From: Candidatus Nanopelagicales bacterium
Lineage (GTDB): Bacteria; Actinomycetota; Actinomycetes; S36-B12
Assembly (NCBI GenBank): GCA_018402235.1
Contig: JAGYJJ010000004.1
Coordinates: forward strand, 393,256 to 457,255
Length of the DNA stretch: 64,000 nt
Direction: 5' to 3'
In this document: positions 35,958 to 44,433 of the stretch, one piece after another
Position numbering within the stretch: position 1 is the stretch's first letter
Layout of the letters: the number at the start of each line of letters is the position of its first letter
Program-made: the position numbers and the translations under genes
Notes under the pieces: model-generated
Database searches by the model: none
Told to the model about the DNA's origin: nothing
Seen by the model: only the letters and a program-made list of their open reading frames with translations

Positions 35958-36290
35958 TTAGGTACGCCCCTGCTCCAGCGGCTCATCCACCGTGGTCACG
36001 GGTGCGCGAGCCGTTCCTGATCGATACGAGGCGCGAGCTAGGGCAAGACCCGAGAGCGGCACGGTGACCAGATGAGCTACCAACACCAACACCAACACAA
36101 TGACCGACCGCACCGACCATTCATCGACGATCGCTGCAACGATGATCAGCAACAAACCAAGTGCTGCGGCCTTAGAGACGGCGCTCGCCCTGGTCAGTGG
36201 ATCAGGAAGGCGCATGATCCCAAAACCAGCCAGCGCCACCAATCCAGCACCCACGAGGACCAGCACTGCGACAACTATCGACCAGATCAT
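35958..36290 (-). CDS. mrpG: Na+/H+ antiporter subunit MrpG
   Basis: 110-residue membrane protein with three hydrophobic segments, matching MnhG/MrpG (GFGIMRLPDPLTRASAVSKAAALGLLLI, equivalent to the family's R-x-PD-x-x-x-R-x-H/S region). Subunit of the heteromeric Mrp antiporter, which exports Na+ in exchange for H+. It overlaps mrpF by four bases and ends the operon. A codon triplet repeat encodes VLVLVLV in the second segment. Confidence 0.9.
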   Translation of the reverse strand: MIWSIVVAVLVLVGAGLVALAGFGIMRLPDPLTRASAVSKAAALGLLLIIVAAIVDEWSVRSVIVLVLVLVAHLVTVPLSGLALARASYRSGTARAPVTTVDEPLEQGRT

Positions 36291-36601
36291 GTCGACTCCT
36301 GCTTTCGATCCTGACCGCGATCTTCTTCACTCGTTACTTCCTTGCGCGTCACCAATCGAGCCAGACCGATGGTGGTCAAGAATCCGACGAGAACGGCGAT
36401 GAGGGCAAAGTCGAACAAGATCGGCTCATCAAGACGCAGAGCAATCAGCACGATCGCACTGACCGCTGCGATAAATCCCAGTTCGGCAGCGACAACGCGG
36501 TCTGCTCGTGAGGGACCGATTGATGCACGGACAATCGCAGCAAGGGCTCCAGCAACCACGAGCACGAGTGCGATGTCTACGACCACCACGGGCGTGTTCA
36601 T
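36287..36601 (-). CDS. mrpF: Na+/H+ antiporter subunit MrpF
   Basis: 104-residue protein with three hydrophobic segments and the MrpF pattern R-x-x-x-GPSRADRVVAAELGFIAAVSAI, DEPILFDFALIAVLVGFLTTIGLARL. Part of the Mrp complex, with the conserved aspartate of DRV in the first cytoplasmic turn. It overlaps mrpE and mrpG by four bases on either side, indicating coupled translation of the membrane subunits. Confidence 0.92.
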   Translation of the reverse strand: MNTPVVVVDIALVLVVAGALAAIVRASIGPSRADRVVAAELGFIAAVSAIVLIALRLDEPILFDFALIAVLVGFLTTIGLARLVTRKEVTSEEDRGQDRKQEST

Positions 36602-36957
36602 GGCGCCGTCACCGCCAAAGGCTCAGCGAATGCGCGCGCGACTCGCTGCTGCAGATCGCGGAGTTCCTGCTTCAGTGCTTTGGGATCTCCGGCGTACAGG
36701 CTGTGCACCCAGGCCTCATCGAGATCGTCGGCTACCTCCACCGTCAAGGTTCCGGGAGTCAGGTTGATCAAGCTCACCCACACAGCAAGTTGCGTGGGTG
36801 TCGTCAAATAGACGGGAACAATCACGATTCCCGGCTTCAATGCTGCCGACGGCCAGACGATGTCCCGCGCAACCTGAAACGAGGCAACAACAATCGCCCA
36901 TGTGGCCCACACAGCCAGAGCGGGAAGGCGCCACAGTCGCTGCGCTAGCCGACTCAC
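36598..36957 (-). CDS. mrpE: Na+/H+ antiporter subunit MrpE
   Basis: 119-residue protein, slightly short for MrpE, with two hydrophobic segments at the N-terminus (PALAVWATWAIVVASFQVARDI) and LTTPTQLAVWVSLINLTPGTLTVEV, the typical T-P-G-T segment. The usual C-terminal tail is replaced by DDLDEAWVHSLYAGDPKALKQELRDLQQRV, normal for the family. GTG start at 36957 shares one base with the mrpD stop (TAGTG). Confidence 0.88.
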   Translation of the reverse strand: MSRLAQRLWRLPALAVWATWAIVVASFQVARDIVWPSAALKPGIVIVPVYLTTPTQLAVWVSLINLTPGTLTVEVADDLDEAWVHSLYAGDPKALKQELRDLQQRVARAFAEPLAVTAP

Positions 36958-38534
36958 TATGAGTCACCTCCCAACACCGCGGTGACGTAAGCGGTCGGAT
37001 CTGCGAGTGATTCACCAGCAGTCTGGGTGAGCGACAACAACCATTCGGGAAATATTCCGATCGCCAGGGACAACAGAGCCAAAGCCAGACCGGGGATCAC
37101 CAGCAGTGGTCGCCACCGCGTGACCGGCGGCGCCTCGACAGCAGCGGCGACATCGATCGCGGTACCCGTAGCTCCTGCACCCACGGAAACAACAGTCACG
37201 TCGCTGGGAGTCTGCTCGTCCTTACGTTCACCCTTCGATGCTCCCCAGAACACTCCGGTGCCGAGCTTCAGCATTGAAATGAGGGTTCCTACGCTGACAA
37301 CGAGAACAACGACGACGACGATCGCGGCCCCCGCGTCCACCGCAGCGGTCAAGACCCCGAGTTTCGCCCAGAAGCCGGAGAACGGAGGAAGCCCCACGAG
37401 GGATAGTGCGCCCAACATGAACGCGAAGGATGCGACCGGGTGCGCACGCGCCAACCCACCCAATCGTCGAATGATGCCGGTTCCTTCTTCGTGCTCGACC
37501 GTTCCGCCAGTGAGGAACAAGGACGTCATCACGATCATGTGATGGATCAAGTAGAACACCACCGCGGCCATGCCGACGGCGCCGGCAAGCACCACGCCCA
37601 CGAGGATGTAGCCCATGCCACTGACCATCTGGAAGGTCAACGTGCCGCGAATCGTGCCTTCACCCAAAGCTCCGAGAACTCCGACAATCATGCTCAGCAC
37701 ACACACGACTATGACGATTACGGTGATTAGCTGACCAGGTTCGTAAATCACCGCGATGATGCGCACGATCGCGTACGCACCGATCTTGGTGAGCAATCCA
37801 GAGAATAAAGCTGTGACGGCTGGCGAGGTGTACGGGTACGTCGCCGGCAGCCAGCTGTGCGCGGGAACCAGTGCTGCTTTCAGCATCAGCGCGATCATGA
37901 TCACGCCAGTAGCGATACCCACCACCGGAAGCACGCCTAGGCCCGCGAGCGCTGCGATATTGACGGTGCCGGTCACGCCGTAGACCAGACCGAGTCCAGC
38001 GAGGAAAAGTGTCGAGGCCGTGAGGTTGACGATCAAGTACAACCGCGCTGAGCGTAGTGCGGTGAGGGTTCCGCTGCGGGACATCAGTATGTAAGACGGC
38101 AGCAACGCAACTTCCACCATGACGAACAGGTTGAACAGATCGCCTGTGATGTAGGCGCCGTAAACCCCCGCAGTCATGATCGAGACGGCCGGCACGAACC
38201 ACCGATCCATGCCCAAGCCGGCGGCGTAGGCGAACACCAAACTGGTGAAGACCAACACGGCCGTGGCGCCGAGCATCAGCGCGCTGAACAGGTCGCCCAC
38301 GAACGCGATCGACACTCCCCCAGGCCACCCGGCGATCTGCGAGACCACTACCTGACCATCGATCGTGGCCAGGACCAGCAGCACCGCGATCACGAAGACC
38401 ATCACCGGCACCAGCAGACCAATCAGCCGACTGGCCCATCGCGCGCCCAGGACGAACGTGATGACTGCCGCGGTAAGTGGACCGATGAACACCACCGGCA
38501 ACGCCCACGTGGAAAGGAAGGAGACGTCAGTCAT
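36957..38534 (-). CDS. mrpD: Na+/H+ antiporter subunit MrpD
   Basis: 525-residue polytopic protein of the complex I ND2/4/5 (Proton_antipo_M) family with about 14 membrane segments. LMLKAALVPAHSWLPATYPYTSPAVTALFSGLLTKIGAYAI (broken across 20 residues here) is the proton-channel signature, including the conserved lysines. I set the start at ATG 38534, with GGGGAGG upstream, overlapping mrpC by eight bases. The mrp context and the MrpA-B neighbour exclude a NADH dehydrogenase subunit. Confidence 0.93.
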   Translation of the reverse strand: MTDVSFLSTWALPVVFIGPLTAAVITFVLGARWASRLIGLLVPVMVFVIAVLLVLATIDGQVVVSQIAGWPGGVSIAFVGDLFSALMLGATAVLVFTSLVFAYAAGLGMDRWFVPAVSIMTAGVYGAYITGDLFNLFVMVEVALLPSYILMSRSGTLTALRSARLYLIVNLTASTLFLAGLGLVYGVTGTVNIAALAGLGVLPVVGIATGVIMIALMLKAALVPAHSWLPATYPYTSPAVTALFSGLLTKIGAYAIVRIIAVIYEPGQLITVIVIVVCVLSMIVGVLGALGEGTIRGTLTFQMVSGMGYILVGVVLAGAVGMAAVVFYLIHHMIVMTSLFLTGGTVEHEEGTGIIRRLGGLARAHPVASFAFMLGALSLVGLPPFSGFWAKLGVLTAAVDAGAAIVVVVVLVVSVGTLISMLKLGTGVFWGASKGERKDEQTPSDVTVVSVGAGATGTAIDVAAAVEAPPVTRWRPLLVIPGLALALLSLAIGIFPEWLLSLTQTAGESLADPTAYVTAVLGGDS

Positions 38535-38871
38535 CGTGCGCCTCCCCTGAAGCCTCGTCGCGCGAATCAACCTTGGAGGCCTGCTTCGCCGTGCGAGCGA
38601 CCAAGCTCAACAGATAAACGGTCACGCCGAAGGTGATGACGATGGCGGTCAAGACGAATGCTTGCGGTAGCGGATCGGCCATCGTGTCCAACACCGCTCC
38701 GCCGTCGACCAGAGGTGCTTCACGACGGAACGTGCCTCCGGCGGCGATGATGATGAGGTTCGCCGCATGCCCGAGCAGGATGAATCCAAGAATCAGCCGC
38801 ACCGCACCGCCACGGACTATCAAGAACGTGCCCACGCCGGTCAGTAGCGCTACCGCGATCGCAAGTGTCAT
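38527..38871 (-). CDS. mrpC: Na+/H+ antiporter subunit MrpC
   Basis: 114-residue NuoK-like protein with three membrane segments: VALLTGVGTFLIVRGGAVRL, LGFILLGHAANLIII, and the conserved DPLPQAFVLTAIVITFG typical of MrpC. It overlaps the mrpA stop by four bases (ATGA) and mrpD by eight. Confidence 0.94.
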   Translation of the reverse strand: MTLAIAVALLTGVGTFLIVRGGAVRLILGFILLGHAANLIIIAAGGTFRREAPLVDGGAVLDTMADPLPQAFVLTAIVITFGVTVYLLSLVARTAKQASKVDSRDEASGEAHDD

Positions 38872-41651
38872 GACGCTACCCCCGATCGGTTGACGTCACG
38901 TGACTCATCCTCGAGTTCGTCCTGGTCGTCGATGTCCATGCCATCGAGGCGTTCAAGGGCGACGCGCACCAGACCGACCACGATCAACAGCACTCCGAGG
39001 TCAAAGATCAACGACGACGTCAATGAACCGACGATCGGCACATCGATCTTCACCGGCGCAAGCGCAGAGGCGCCCGTGAGCGGGCCGATGAATGCGGATG
39101 CGAGCGCCGTTCCTAGCCCCACGGCCAGCAGCACACCCGAGCTCGGCAACTTCACCTTCATCCCGGAGATCGTTGCCACTGCTACTGCGGCACCGGCGAC
39201 GAGCCCGGCGATGAAGCCGCCGCCAGGTTCGTCGTGTCCGCGCCAGAACAACACGGCTGCAGCGATGACCAGCAATGGGATGACCACACGCGAGCCGACT
39301 CGCAAGATCGTTTGCTCGCCGCGACCGAGCACCTCTGCCATCGCGTCTTGGCGGGCCCGCAAGGTCACCGCCGTGGCGGCGAGCAGACCCAAGGCCGCCG
39401 CAAACAGCACCGTGATTTCACCGAGGGTGTCCAGTCCACGGAAGTCGACCAGAATCGTGTTGACCACGTTGGTCCCACCGGTTAAGTCCTCGGCTTGGGT
39501 CAGGAAGTACGCGGATAGATCGGAAGGCCCTCGTCGGCCAGTAAACGCCCACACCGCCAACCCGCTGATCACGCCGACCACGACGGCGCTGATGGCAGCA
39601 AGGGTCGGGCGTCCGATGTCACGATGACGCGGCAGCCTCGCGAGAACCGGTGCCGCAACGACCACGGTCAAGAACTCGACCAGAAGCAAGGTCAAAGCTA
39701 CGTCGGGCGCGCCCAGGAGCAACAGCCAAACCGCGATGATCAATCCGACGAAGCCGGCGAGCACTAGCGCGGTGATGGTGGTGCGCGCACGGGTGAGGAA
39801 CACCACCGTTGGTATCAACAATGCGAGCACTGCGAAGTCGACAGGCTGCATGGCGTCTGGAATTACCGGGTTCAACCCACCGAGTGCACCGGGGATGATC
39901 GCCAGACCGATCGCCGTGAGCGCGACGATGAACACGCCAACACCGAATAGGTGCACGCCCACCGAGGTGCTGTGCGCCGGGCGTCCCACGTTCGCACCGA
40001 GGCGCACGAGTGCGAACCAGATGCGGTCGAAGATGATCGGACCGCTGGGAACCGGCGGCTCCTCACCCAGGAAGCGCAGCACCCAGCGCCGGCGGAAGTG
40101 CAGGATCAAGCCGAGCGTGATGGCGATCGCGGACAAACCGAGCGCGATACTCAGGCCGTGCCACAGACTCAGGTCCGAACCCACCATGGTGAACCCGACG
40201 TCCACCGTGGTCCGGTCGATGATGCCGTTCAAAAGCCCAGGCCAAATGCCCAGAACCAATCCGGCAATCGCGGGAACGAACGCCGGCGCAAGGAACAACC
40301 ACGATGGTTCGTAGAGATTGCGCTGGGTGAGCGGTCCGAAGAAGGCACCGAAGAAGATCCGCGCGCTGTACGCGAATGTCAGCGCGGCCCCGATCACTGC
40401 GATGGCTGCGGCTGCGGCACCTGCCCATGCCTGACCTTGTGCCCATGCCGACTGCGGCAAGTTGAGGAAGGAGTAGAACGCCTCCTCCTTGGCCACGAAT
40501 CCCACGAGCGGTGGAACACCCGCCATGGACATCGCGGCCAATCCGGTGAGCGCCGCGGTGATCGGCATCGCCCGCCACAAGCCGGAGAGTTGGTTCAGGT
40601 CACGACTTCCAGCTTCGCGATCGACGATGCCGACAAGCATGAACAGTGTTGCTTTGAACAGAGCGTGCGCAGCAACCAAGAGCGCGGCTGCGGCCAGCGC
40701 GGCGGAGGTGCCGACCCCGATGAGCGCGACCATCGTGCCCAACTGGCTCACCGTCGAATATGCGAGCAGCGCCTTGAGATCGCGTTGACGAAGCGCTTCG
40801 AATGCACCGAAGACCGCGGTGGCCAAACCGAACGCCAGCAGCGTGATGTTCCACGCGGGGAACGCCAAGAACAGTGGAGACATCAACAGCAGCAGATAGA
40901 TGCCGGCCTTCACCAGCGTGGCGGCGTGCAGGTACGCACTCACCGGAGTGACCGCGACCATCGCTCCGGGTAGCCAGAAGTGGAAAGGCACCTGCGCGGA
41001 CTTGGTGAACGCCGCAAGCATGATCAAGATGGCGACGATCGTCAGTTCCGTAGCGGTCAACCGCTCGGGTGCGAGCATGAAGACCTCGGCGATGTTCGTC
41101 GTCTGCGTCCGAACGGCGAGCACGACGACCGCGCCGAAGAGGGCCAAGCCGCCCAGTCCGGTGATGACTAAGGCGCGGATGGCCGGCCACGTCCCGCCCT
41201 TACCGCTGCCAGCGACGAGCAGGAAACTGCTCAAACTGGTGATCTCCCAGAAAACCAGCAGCAAGATCAAGTCGCCGGACAGGACAACGCCCAGCATCGC
41301 CGCACCGAACAACGTGAAGACCGTGTAGAGGCGTCCGACCTCGTAGCTTGGGTCCAGGTACTGGGGCGCGTAACTCAAGACCAGCGCACCCACGCCCAGC
41401 ACGAGCATCGCGAACAACAAAGACAGCCCGTTCAGACGCAGTGTGAATTGCACATCGAAGGCCGCGACCCACTGCCAGGACTGAACGATCGTTTCCCCAC
41501 GCATCACCTCGGGGGATTCAACGAGTAGTAGGGCAGCCGAAATGAGGAAGACGACGGCCAGCGGGTAACCAGTGAACCTGCCCAGGTACCGCACCATGAG
41601 CGGCACAAAGGCGGCAGCGAAGCCGACGAGTGCAAGGGAAGCCACGAGCAT
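38868..41651 (-). CDS. mrpA: Na+/H+ antiporter subunit MrpA fused to MrpB domain
   Basis: 927-residue polytopic protein, first gene of the Mrp operon. The ND5-like part (to about 500) has FTKSAQVPFHFWLPGAM, HAATLVKAGIYLLLL, and HALFKATLFMLVG. The MrpA-specific region (DUF4040) follows, and the last ~150 residues (RVVIPLLVIAAAVLFWRGHDEPGGGFIAGLVAG) are an MrpB domain, so A and B are one polypeptide and no separate mrpB exists. Mrp antiporters use the proton motive force to expel Na+, important for salt and alkaline tolerance. Start ATG 41651. Confidence 0.93.
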   Translation of the reverse strand: MLVASLALVGFAAAFVPLMVRYLGRFTGYPLAVVFLISAALLLVESPEVMRGETIVQSWQWVAAFDVQFTLRLNGLSLLFAMLVLGVGALVLSYAPQYLDPSYEVGRLYTVFTLFGAAMLGVVLSGDLILLLVFWEITSLSSFLLVAGSGKGGTWPAIRALVITGLGGLALFGAVVVLAVRTQTTNIAEVFMLAPERLTATELTIVAILIMLAAFTKSAQVPFHFWLPGAMVAVTPVSAYLHAATLVKAGIYLLLLMSPLFLAFPAWNITLLAFGLATAVFGAFEALRQRDLKALLAYSTVSQLGTMVALIGVGTSAALAAAALLVAAHALFKATLFMLVGIVDREAGSRDLNQLSGLWRAMPITAALTGLAAMSMAGVPPLVGFVAKEEAFYSFLNLPQSAWAQGQAWAGAAAAAIAVIGAALTFAYSARIFFGAFFGPLTQRNLYEPSWLFLAPAFVPAIAGLVLGIWPGLLNGIIDRTTVDVGFTMVGSDLSLWHGLSIALGLSAIAITLGLILHFRRRWVLRFLGEEPPVPSGPIIFDRIWFALVRLGANVGRPAHSTSVGVHLFGVGVFIVALTAIGLAIIPGALGGLNPVIPDAMQPVDFAVLALLIPTVVFLTRARTTITALVLAGFVGLIIAVWLLLLGAPDVALTLLLVEFLTVVVAAPVLARLPRHRDIGRPTLAAISAVVVGVISGLAVWAFTGRRGPSDLSAYFLTQAEDLTGGTNVVNTILVDFRGLDTLGEITVLFAAALGLLAATAVTLRARQDAMAEVLGRGEQTILRVGSRVVIPLLVIAAAVLFWRGHDEPGGGFIAGLVAGAAVAVATISGMKVKLPSSGVLLAVGLGTALASAFIGPLTGASALAPVKIDVPIVGSLTSSLIFDLGVLLIVVGLVRVALERLDGMDIDDQDELEDESRDVNRSGVAS

Positions 41652-41791
41652 GAGCGCGAGCCACCCCTCTCCCTGCTAATTCAGCGCCACACAACTCCTC
41701 AGCCGGCGTTGTCGACCACATTAGCCTGCGTCACCCCGTGCCGCCCTTGCGCACACTCCCCCAGCGCACTGCCGATTCACCTCCTCGCCAC

Positions 41792-41797
41792 TAACCT
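41792..41797 (+). promoter_or_regulatory. -10 element of a leaderless YbaK-like transcript
   Basis: TAACCT, seven bases before the ATG at 41805, no Shine-Dalgarno. The divergent mrp operon starts at 41651. Confidence 0.5.
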
Positions 41798-41804
41798 CGC
41801 TGCC

Positions 41805-42287
41805 ATGTCTGGTCCCCTTCAGCAGCATTCAGTTATCCGCGTTCGCGAGACACTCGCGCGCCTTGGCGCAACAGGTGAGATCCGCCATCTCGATGATTCG
41901 GCGCGCACCGCCAAGGAAGCAGCCGACGCCCTGAGCATCGAAGTCGGACAGATCGCGAGTTCGCTCATTTTTCTCGCCGATGGTGCACCCGTTTTGGTTA
42001 TCGCATCGGGTGGTCACCGGGTCGATACGGACAAACTTTCCGCAGTCCTCGATGGTTCGCAGATTTCCAAAGCCAACGCCGACGACGTTAGAAGCGCCAC
42101 CGGCTTCGCGATAGGTGGAGTTGCTCCCGTGGGTCACCCTGAGCCACTGCGCACCATCATCGACATCGCGCTGTCGCAATACGACGAAGTGTGGGCAGCA
42201 GGTGGCCATCCGCACTGCGTGTTTCCAACGAACTATGACGAACTCCTGCGCATCACTGGCGGCGCCGCCGCTGAGGTAGGCGACTAA
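41805..42287 (+). CDS. YbaK/EbsC-type aminoacyl-tRNA deacylase
   Basis: 160-residue protein of the YbaK/ProRS-INS superfamily. Motifs include HLDDSARTAKEAADALSIEVGQIASSLIF (catalytic-pocket lysine region), VLVIASGGHRVDTDKL and TGFAIGGVAPVGHPEPL. These proteins hydrolyse mischarged aminoacyl-tRNAs such as Cys-tRNA-Pro. I set the start at ATG 41805; the longer frame would add 32 residues without support. Single gene, read away from the mrp operon. Confidence 0.87.
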   Translation: MSGPLQQHSVIRVRETLARLGATGEIRHLDDSARTAKEAADALSIEVGQIASSLIFLADGAPVLVIASGGHRVDTDKLSAVLDGSQISKANADDVRSATGFAIGGVAPVGHPEPLRTIIDIALSQYDEVWAAGGHPHCVFPTNYDELLRITGGAAAEVGD

Positions 42288-42303
42288 CGTCAGACCTCCG
42301 ACC

Positions 42304-42309
42304 TAGCGT
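42304..42309 (+). promoter_or_regulatory. -10 element of a leaderless DUF3800 transcript
   Basis: TAGCGT, six bases before the ATG at 42316; no Shine-Dalgarno. It starts 16 bp after the YbaK stop, so the gene has its own promoter despite the short gap. Confidence 0.5.
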
Positions 42310-42315
42310 CCGGTC

Positions 42316-43014
42316 ATGGCCCCAGTCGGCAATCCAGTTCCCGACACCTTGTTCGTCTTCATTGACGAGTCAGGGAACTTCGACTTCTCACCGAACGGCA
42401 CTCGCTACTTCGTGATGGCTGCCGTCGTTGCGCTCACACCACTCGATTCGGCGGCTGAAATGCAGGCGCTTCGATACCGATTACTCGCTGGCGGACTCGA
42501 TCTCACGGGCTTTCATGCCAGTGAAGACCGACAAACCACCCGCGATGCCGTCTTCGAGGCATTCACAAGAATCTCCACGGTCCGGTCGCATGTCATCTAT
42601 GGGCGTAAGCAGCAAGCAGGACCTCACCAACAAAATGAGGCCGCACTGCACTCCCTGTTCGGGCATGCCCTCATTCAGTTCGCCGTCAGCGTCTATGCGG
42701 CAACGGAGTACCGGCAAGTCGTCGTCATCTTCGATCAGGCACTCACGAGAAGAAAGCAAGGCGCCTTCAATGCCGCGGTGAAACCACAACTAAAGGCACT
42801 GGAGAAGCCCTTCCACCTGTACTTCCAGCCCATGCACGCAGATGCGAATGGCCAAATCGGCGACTACATCGCCTGGTCAAAGTTCGTTCAACTTGAACGG
42901 GACGAACAACGGCCATGGACGACGCTACAAACAAGCTTGCGGCCGACGGAGTCGGACTTGTTCTCCTCGGAGAGCGGAGAAAACGTCGCGACAAGAAGTG
43001 ACCGCCCCGACTAG
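42316..43014 (+). CDS. DUF3800 domain protein
   Basis: 232-residue protein with the defining N-terminal FVFIDESGNFDFSPNGTRYFVMAAV (acidic Asp-Glu-Ser-Gly motif of an RNase H-like fold) and a later VVVIFDQALTRRKQ and GDYIAWSKFVQLERDE, where acidic residues could complete a metal site. DUF3800 proteins are found widely, often beside mobile or defence genes, and their function is unknown; no mobile gene lies here. Confidence 0.82.
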   Translation: MAPVGNPVPDTLFVFIDESGNFDFSPNGTRYFVMAAVVALTPLDSAAEMQALRYRLLAGGLDLTGFHASEDRQTTRDAVFEAFTRISTVRSHVIYGRKQQAGPHQQNEAALHSLFGHALIQFAVSVYAATEYRQVVVIFDQALTRRKQGAFNAAVKPQLKALEKPFHLYFQPMHADANGQIGDYIAWSKFVQLERDEQRPWTTLQTSLRPTESDLFSSESGENVATRSDRPD

Positions 43015-43026
43015 CCGGACATCGGC

Positions 43027-43042
43027 AGAGCCCAGGGGCTCT
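43027..43042 (+). terminator. Short stem-loop after the DUF3800 gene
   Basis: AGAGCC, loop CAGG, GGCTCT, twelve bases after the DUF3800 stop. A six-bp stem followed by no clear U tract; weak candidate terminator. Confidence 0.3.
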
Positions 43043-43178
43043 TGTCATCGGGGCGGAACGTTTGAACGAAGTTTATCAGATACGTGCGACAGCGGCTCGG
43101 TAGCAGGCTACTACCCGGACACCGCGTTCAGGCCGTCACTTACTTCTCAGAGTCCGGGTCGAACGAGGTCTTGTCCCG

Positions 43179-43922
43179 TCAGGGGCGAGCCCGAGGCGAT
43201 CCCTTTTTCGATGTTGCTTGCGCAGACAGCCCCCGACGGGCTTCTCGTTCCGCCACAACGTTCCTTCCCACCTGATCGGCTAGGAACTCCTTAACTGCGG
43301 CTGGGTCCAACCAGGCAATGTCTCGCAAGGCCCAGCCGATGGCCTTGGCGATGAAGAACTCCCCATCGCCCCAATGTCGATTGCACAGGTGCAAGATGCG
43401 ATCGATGTTCGTCTCACGCTTCCACCCACGCTGATGAGTAATGGCCGCACGGATGAGCCAACGGTTCCCAGACTGCGACCACTCGTCCATGAGCCAATCG
43501 GCATCGAACTCCCGACACAACGGACTCACCGCAGCTGTGACGAGACCGTCCACTGTGTCCCACCACGGTTTGGTGGTCACGAGTTCGGTCACGTACCCAT
43601 CCAGGAAATACTCGTCCGCGCTCGAGTGATAACGCTGAATTAGGTCGTAAGCCGCGTAGTGATACTCGCGTTCGGGAAGCTCCATGAGAGACGTTGCAGC
43701 GCTACCAAGCTCCACACTCGATGGGCCATCAAGGCCTTGCCACGCATGTCGCAGGGCCCGACGACGCTCAGGGGCTGCGATTCCCAGGAACGGCGCGACG
43801 TACTTCATATAGGCGGCCATCGGGGCAGCCCGTTCGACGTTTGCTAACGGTCGCAAAGCACCCTGAGTTGCACTAACAACCTCGAGCGACCAGCCCTCGC
43901 TCTGATCAAGCAACCTGGTCAC
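43179..43922 (-). CDS. DNA alkylation repair protein (AlkD-like HEAT repeat)
   Basis: 247 residues if read from the GTG at 43922. MAAYMKYVAPFLGIAAPERR, MELPEREYHYAAYDLIQRY, TVDGLVTAAVSPL, and WLIRAAITHQRGWKRETN with FFIAKAIGWALRDIAWLDPAAV correspond to the helical repeats and the Trp/Asp active-site region of AlkC/AlkD DNA glycosylases, which remove 3-methyl and 7-methyl purines. The frame runs on upstream inside the SRPBCC gene, so the start is uncertain; 43922 gives a 17-base overlap. C-terminal tail is basic. Confidence 0.8.
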   Translation of the reverse strand: MTRLLDQSEGWSLEVVSATQGALRPLANVERAAPMAAYMKYVAPFLGIAAPERRRALRHAWQGLDGPSSVELGSAATSLMELPEREYHYAAYDLIQRYHSSADEYFLDGYVTELVTTKPWWDTVDGLVTAAVSPLCREFDADWLMDEWSQSGNRWLIRAAITHQRGWKRETNIDRILHLCNRHWGDGEFFIAKAIGWALRDIAWLDPAAVKEFLADQVGRNVVAEREARRGLSAQATSKKGSPRARP

Positions 43923-44391
43923 TTTCGGCCAGAGCCTTGAGTCGAACGAGAGTTTTGAGAATCGCCTTCTGATTGTTCTCGTAGGCATTCATCAGGTTCA
44001 GCCCCGGCGGGAAAAGCGCCGTCGAACCGTCGAAGGTCTCGGTCACCTCGGTGGTGTTCTCGTCGATGGCCCGCAACTCATAGCGCCAGCGGTGTCGGCC
44101 GGCGTGCCGCCAAGCGATGCGGGTGGGTTCGTCGAACTCCTCGACGGTGTTTTTGATCTTGTAGGGGAAGCCCACCTTCATGTCCATCCCGAACGTGGCA
44201 TCCTCGCTCAACCGATGGGGTCCGGAGAAGCCCTTCTTCACTGTGCCCGAACCGTCGAACTCTGGGTGACGGTAGGGGTCAGCAACGATGTCGAAAATCG
44301 CCTGGGCTGGGGCGTTGATCACGATCTTTCCCGCCTTGCGGTACTTGTGACCGGTGTCGACAACATCTGCGCGAATCGAGGCCTCACCCAT
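43906..44391 (-). CDS. SRPBCC family (polyketide cyclase/dehydrase-like) protein
   Basis: 161-residue START-like protein. AGKIVINAPAQAIFDIVADPYRHPEFDGSG is the typical beginning of the fold, followed by YKIKNTVEEFDEPTRIAWRH and VTETFDGSTALFPPG; ligands are unknown hydrophobic molecules. The gene is divergent from the carotenoid operon (44434) with only 42 bp between, so the two promoters interleave. No RBS; TACCGT lies six bases before the ATG. Confidence 0.85.
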   Translation of the reverse strand: MGEASIRADVVDTGHKYRKAGKIVINAPAQAIFDIVADPYRHPEFDGSGTVKKGFSGPHRLSEDATFGMDMKVGFPYKIKNTVEEFDEPTRIAWRHAGRHRWRYELRAIDENTTEVTETFDGSTALFPPGLNLMNAYENNQKAILKTLVRLKALAESDQVA

Positions 44392-44397
44392 GGCTCC

Positions 44398-44425
44398 ACG
44401 GTAACGCCGCTGGGCCGCCTATGCT
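44398..44425. promoter_or_regulatory. Divergent leaderless promoters of the SRPBCC gene and cruF
   Basis: On the minus strand TACCGT (44403-44398) is six bases before the SRPBCC ATG at 44391. On the plus strand TATGCT (44420-44425) is eight bases before the cruF ATG at 44434. Both lack a Shine-Dalgarno sequence. The two promoters share about 40 bp, so their activities should be mutually exclusive or jointly regulated. Confidence 0.5.
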
Positions 44426-44433
44426 CGTTTCAC

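Noticed and set aside
40063-41190. Long minus- and plus-strand frames within mrpA (for example 40600-41190)
   Set aside because: Arginine/glycine/histidine-rich shadows of the GC-rich mrpA codons, with no domain features.
36957-41651. MrpA and MrpD as NADH dehydrogenase (complex I) NuoL/NuoN subunits
   Set aside because: The neighbours are MrpC, E, F and G and an MrpB domain is fused to the first protein; no other nuo gene is present.
42316-43042. DUF3800 gene as part of a defence island
   Set aside because: Neighbours are a YbaK-like deacylase, an AlkD-like glycosylase and carotenoid genes; no restriction, toxin or phage genes.
43061-43085. GTTTGAACGAAG in the gap after the DUF3800 gene as a second SOS box
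   Set aside because: The half-sites do not form the TCGAAC-N4-GTTCGA palindrome.
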